Below, piece after piece: positions 52,373-55,296 of a stretch of 55,296 nucleotides of DNA. Position 1 is the stretch's first letter. Each line of letters begins with the position of its first letter. The translations under genes and the position numbers were made by a program. The notes below the pieces were generated by a model. The model ran no database searches. It saw nothing but the letters and a program-made list of their open reading frames with translations, and was not told where the DNA came from. Source of the DNA: Lacrimispora defluvii (GTDB lineage: Bacteria > Bacillota > Clostridia > Lachnospirales > Lachnospiraceae); NCBI GenBank assembly GCA_013036995.1, contig JAAOXG010000042.1:1-55296 (forward strand). The letters run 5' to 3'.

Positions 52373-52412
52373 ATATCTGATGTAACTTTTAAGACATAAT
52401 TCCATCAGATAT
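52373..52412. repeat. Perfect 10-base inverted repeat between flgB and the ATPase gene
   Basis: ATATCTGATG (52373-52382) and CATCAGATAT (52403-52412) face each other across 20 bases. It may be the terminator of the ATPase gene, although no T-run follows, or an operator for flgB. Confidence 0.45.
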
Positions 52413-52446
52413 CAGGTAAGTGATTTTATGAAATGACAAAAATACA

Positions 52447-54966
52447 TCATTTGATAATTTTCTTTACCAACTTTACAAGTTCATACCACAATACTGCTGC
52501 TGCCGCTATTCCTACTGCACCAAAAAACTGACTGGCTGATAGTGGCTCAAATTTTAAGAAATGGTTAATTGGTGTATATAGGATAATGAGCAATCCAAAG
52601 ACTGTGAAAATATTAACTGCCCACATAACCTTATCCTTTACAAGACGAGTAATTGATTGAAATGCAAAATCGTGATTCGAGCTATTAACCTGAACTAAAA
52701 ACAGATTTGAGAGCATAATTATTGCAAAACCCATTGCACGAGCTAATGGTGCATTGTCGGTATTGCCTCCAAGAATGGTAAAGTAAGTACCAAAGGAAGC
52801 TGCAAAAATTATGAGTCCCTGAATAATACTTTTAATAAAGATTCCTGCGTTTAACAATTTCTCTTTCGGATTACGAGGTTTCCTATCCATAATATCTGTT
52901 TCAGCAGGCTGACGCTCTAAAACGATGGAACAGGTTGGATCTATAATTAATTCCAACAAAACAACATGAAGAGGCAAAAGAAGTATGGCTGCAGGTGTTA
53001 TGCCTAACATTGGAGCTAAAAGGGAGGCAAATGCTATCGGAAAATGAATTGTGAAAACATATCCTACCGCCTTACGGATATTATCATAAATTCTTCTACC
53101 ATCTTTCACGGTTTCAACAATGGTAGTAAAATTATCATCCATTAAAATTAAGTCCGCAGCTTCTCTAGATACCTCGCTACCACGCTTGCCCATTGCAATA
53201 CCAATATCCGCATATTTAAGTGCGGGTGCATCATTTACACCATCACCTGTCATTGCAACGATTTCTCCATTCTCTTTAAATGCTTTAACAATACGCATCT
53301 TATGCTCCGGAACAACACGGGAGAAGATACTTACGTCCTTAACTTTTTCACGAAGTTCCTCGTCACTCATTTCATTTAACATATCGCCAGTTATAATATG
53401 ATCACTGTTTGGCATACCAATTTTTTGGGCTATGGATGAAGCGGTAATACCATTATCACCTGTAATCATTACAACACGAATACCTGCTCTGTTACATACA
53501 GCAATGTCATTTTTAACACTTTCTCTCGGTGGATCTGCCAAACCGATCAATCCAAGAAGTGTCATGGTGCAGTCTGTGATTTTTTCGGGAATGTCATTTT
53601 CAGTTTGTGGTCTCATGGTAGCTACGGCGATTACACGTAGTCCTTCTTTAGACATTTCAGTAATTTTCTGTTCAGTAAGCCCCAGGTCCTTACCTGACAT
53701 ATTGCAGACAGTCAAAATTCGCTCCGGCGATCCTTTTGCAGCAATGATGATTTCACCATTTCTGCGCCATACATGCCCCATCATTTTTAATTCATTCGTA
53801 AATGCATATTCTGAAATAAGTTCTCCGCTAAACAAATGCTCATTTGAAATCCCATGTCCATCACAATAACTTAACATCGCTTTTTCCATAGGATCATAAG
53901 CATCTGTCTCACAACCAAGTCCCATAGTTTCAATGAGAGAATGAGTATCTTCGTTCAATGCCCATGTATTCTGCACAGTCATCTGATTCATGGTTATTGT
54001 TCCCGTTTTATCAACGCATAGTACAGATACGGCACCCAAGGTCTCAACAGAGGGCAGTTTACGGACAAGCGACTGTTTTTTCGCCAAACGCCAAGCTCCC
54101 ATGGAAAGAAACACCGTTAAAATGACAGGAAATTCTTCAGGTATCATCGCCATTGCAAGTGTTATCCCTGATAGAATACTTTCAATAATTCTATCACCAA
54201 AAACATGATCAGGAATATTAAAATAGGTAACCACTCCGACAAGTGCAAACAGTACAGCCGCAATTCCTGCACAAATCTTCACCAGACTGCTTGTTTGTTT
54301 CTGGAGAGGTGTATCTTCATTTGGTGCTGAGGCTACATTTGCACCGATTTTACCATATTCCGTTGTTGCACCGATTTTATCAACCAATACAGTTGCTGTT
54401 CCTTGTGTTACCAACGTTCCCGCATAGCAATAATCTTTACGCCAATAATCATTTGTGGGTTCTGCGCTTTCTGCGTTTATCTTCCAGACTCCCTCTGCCT
54501 CACCTGTAAGGGAAGACTCATCGACACAAAGGTCATTGCTTTTTACTACAATACCATCAGCCGGGATTTTCACACCCTCATAAATCATCATCAAGTCGCC
54601 AGGTACAAGGTCTGAACTTGCGATAACAGTTTCTTTTCCATCACGGATTACAGTAACATGAGGCGCCGATAAATCTTTAAGTGCATTTAAAGTTTTATCC
54701 GTTTTCCATTCTTGAATAACATCAATGCTGATAATACCTATAACAAAAATCAGCATGATTGCACCATCCCTTGGCTCACCAAGGATAAAATAAATAACTG
54801 CAGCAACAATTAACAGCAAAAACATAGGCTCACAAATGATGTGAAATATCTTCTTAAGGAAGCTTTCTTGTCTTTGTTGTGTTAGTTCGTTTTTACCATA
54901 TCTGTCCTGCTGTTTCTTAGCTTCGGCGGAACTTAGTCCAGCCATGTTATGTTTGTATTCAGTCAT
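52447..54966 (-). CDS. P-type cation ATPase under NiCo-riboswitch control
   Basis: The protein has 839 residues from ATG 54966 (GGAGG 8 bases upstream). P2-type architecture is present: DESSLTGEAEGV, PEEF in helix M4 (AMIPEEFPVIL), DKTGTITMNQ (about 318), TGDNGITA and GDGVNDAPALKYADIGIAMG. Helix M6 carries IDPTCS in place of the usual Asn/Asp set of calcium pumps, placing a Cys in the ion path. A calcium role would be the default name, but the riboswitch upstream and this Cys argue for export of Ni, Co or Fe(II). The last helices are complete and the gene is intact. Confidence 0.85.
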   Translation of the reverse strand: MTEYKHNMAGLSSAEAKKQQDRYGKNELTQQRQESFLKKIFHIICEPMFLLLIVAAVIYFILGEPRDGAIMLIFVIGIISIDVIQEWKTDKTLNALKDLSAPHVTVIRDGKETVIASSDLVPGDLMMIYEGVKIPADGIVVKSNDLCVDESSLTGEAEGVWKINAESAEPTNDYWRKDYCYAGTLVTQGTATVLVDKIGATTEYGKIGANVASAPNEDTPLQKQTSSLVKICAGIAAVLFALVGVVTYFNIPDHVFGDRIIESILSGITLAMAMIPEEFPVILTVFLSMGAWRLAKKQSLVRKLPSVETLGAVSVLCVDKTGTITMNQMTVQNTWALNEDTHSLIETMGLGCETDAYDPMEKAMLSYCDGHGISNEHLFSGELISEYAFTNELKMMGHVWRRNGEIIIAAKGSPERILTVCNMSGKDLGLTEQKITEMSKEGLRVIAVATMRPQTENDIPEKITDCTMTLLGLIGLADPPRESVKNDIAVCNRAGIRVVMITGDNGITASSIAQKIGMPNSDHIITGDMLNEMSDEELREKVKDVSIFSRVVPEHKMRIVKAFKENGEIVAMTGDGVNDAPALKYADIGIAMGKRGSEVSREAADLILMDDNFTTIVETVKDGRRIYDNIRKAVGYVFTIHFPIAFASLLAPMLGITPAAILLLPLHVVLLELIIDPTCSIVLERQPAETDIMDRKPRNPKEKLLNAGIFIKSIIQGLIIFAASFGTYFTILGGNTDNAPLARAMGFAIIMLSNLFLVQVNSSNHDFAFQSITRLVKDKVMWAVNIFTVFGLLIILYTPINHFLKFEPLSASQFFGAVGIAAAAVLWYELVKLVKKIIK

Positions 54967-55051
54967 AAAATTCACCTCCGTTTAGCTTATTTAGCATTCG
55001 ATTGATAGATATATGGCACTCCATTCAAGTTCACTTTGCTCCTTTAGGTAT

Positions 55052-55095
55052 AAAAAAACACACCTATGGAACATACCACTGTCCCACAGATGTGT
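55052..55095 (-). terminator. Riboswitch expression-platform terminator
   Basis: On the minus strand ACACATCTGTGG pairs with CCATAGGTGTGT, followed by seven T (55052-55058). The left arm is shared with the aptamer's last helix, so metal binding would prevent the terminator. Confidence 0.8.
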
Positions 55096-55177
55096 ACAAT
55101 ATCACAATCTGCTGCCACACTTGGTGGCCCAGCCCCATGACCTTATTCGAAATAAGGTTCATCGCCTGCTCAGTTTG
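55078..55177 (-). ncRNA. NiCo (czcD-motif) riboswitch aptamer
   Basis: The minus strand carries the conserved elements in order: ACTGAGCAGGC, a GACC/GGTC-like helix ending in GGTCATG, GGGCTGGGC with its GTGTGGCAGCAG partner, and ATCTGTGGGACAGT. These match the NiCo riboswitch consensus as I remember it from the solved structure. The class was reported to sense Ni and Co and later Fe(II), and it controls metal exporters. Here it stands between a promoter and the P-type ATPase start at 54966. Confidence 0.85.
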
Positions 55178-55233
55178 TACTGTTGATCTCGCATTTCAAG
55201 TAGAAATGTAATGCAGCGCAAAGAGATAATATT

Positions 55234-55262
55234 ATCATATCGAAATATTATTTAATTGTCAA
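55234..55262 (-). promoter_or_regulatory. SigmaA-like promoter for the riboswitch-ATPase transcript
   Basis: TTGACA (55257-55262) and TATGAT (55234-55239), read on the minus strand, are 17 bases apart and lie 57 bases before the aptamer. No other gene lies between here and the end of the window. Confidence 0.75.
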
Positions 55263-55296
55263 GGCTAAACGTACCACTGTTTGTGTCAAGCGTTTA

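Overview
The window suggests a low-GC, Gram-positive Firmicute of the class Clostridia. Evidence: strong AGGAGG ribosome binding sites with many TTG/GTG starts, a SpoVG-family gene, sigmaA-like TTGACA/TATAAT promoters, a NiCo (czcD-motif) riboswitch, and families typical of clostridial mobile elements. Two kinds of DNA meet near position 42,000. The left three quarters (1 to about 42,000) is the inside and one end of an integrative conjugative element (ICE), visibly richer in G+C. The right quarter (42,000-55,296) is A+T-rich chromosome carrying prophage debris and metal or ion transport genes.

The ICE reads almost entirely leftwards. From right to left it has a partition/replication-like head (ParA 41043-41861, ParB 40040-41056); a 2618-residue methylase/SNF2-helicase giant (32187-40043) with a TnpV-family gene apparently overprinted in its linker (38900-39277); a repeat-rich surface lipoprotein (27663-31511); a block of soluble accessory proteins, a HipA-like kinase and a Toprim primase-like protein (23980-32181); and an oppositely oriented HTH-GTPase cargo gene with its own promoter and terminator (22101-23912). 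Next come a hairpin-rich stretch that is the best oriT candidate (21794-21975), a ribbon-helix-helix protein, a MobP3-type HUH relaxase (18018-19238), a divergent promoter with a palindrome in its spacer next to a small ribbon-helix-helix regulator (16.3-16.6 kb), the VirD4 coupling protein (12454-14682) and T4SS membrane subunits (9927-12470). Two orphan DNA methyltransferases follow (7823-9911), then a nearly complete Tad/type-IV-pilus-like module (311-7826: prepilin peptidase, CpaB/RcpC, TadZ/CpaE, TadA/CpaF, TadB, TadC and two pseudopilin-like proteins). VirB4, the lytic transglycosylase and the integrase are not in the window and may lie further left.

The most interesting patterns are these. 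(1) A Tad-like pilus assembly line sits in the same transcriptional direction as a conjugative T4SS, and a prepilin-like GEG(F/Y)(V/I)D motif occurs in both halves. (2) Six otherwise unrelated soluble ICE proteins end in an acidic tail closing with (L/F/W)-Glu-Arg, encoded by different synonymous codons, which could be a translocation or recognition tag. (3) The HTH-GTPase cargo gene is unlike its neighbours. (4) The TnpV-like gene is overprinted on the giant helicase.

Right of the ICE are an amidase stub, a phage orphan, the C-terminal part of a phage SNF2 helicase and a kdpD cut after about 110 normal residues. Then come intact kdpC, kdpB and kdpA, a frameshifted IS66 tnpA remnant, a small Ser/Thr kinase, a cation diffusion facilitator, a zinc-ribbon protein, a lone flgB and a P-type ATPase preceded by a NiCo riboswitch, terminator and promoter. 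The kdp operon has therefore lost its sensor, and the riboswitch suggests the 'calcium-type' ATPase really exports a transition metal.
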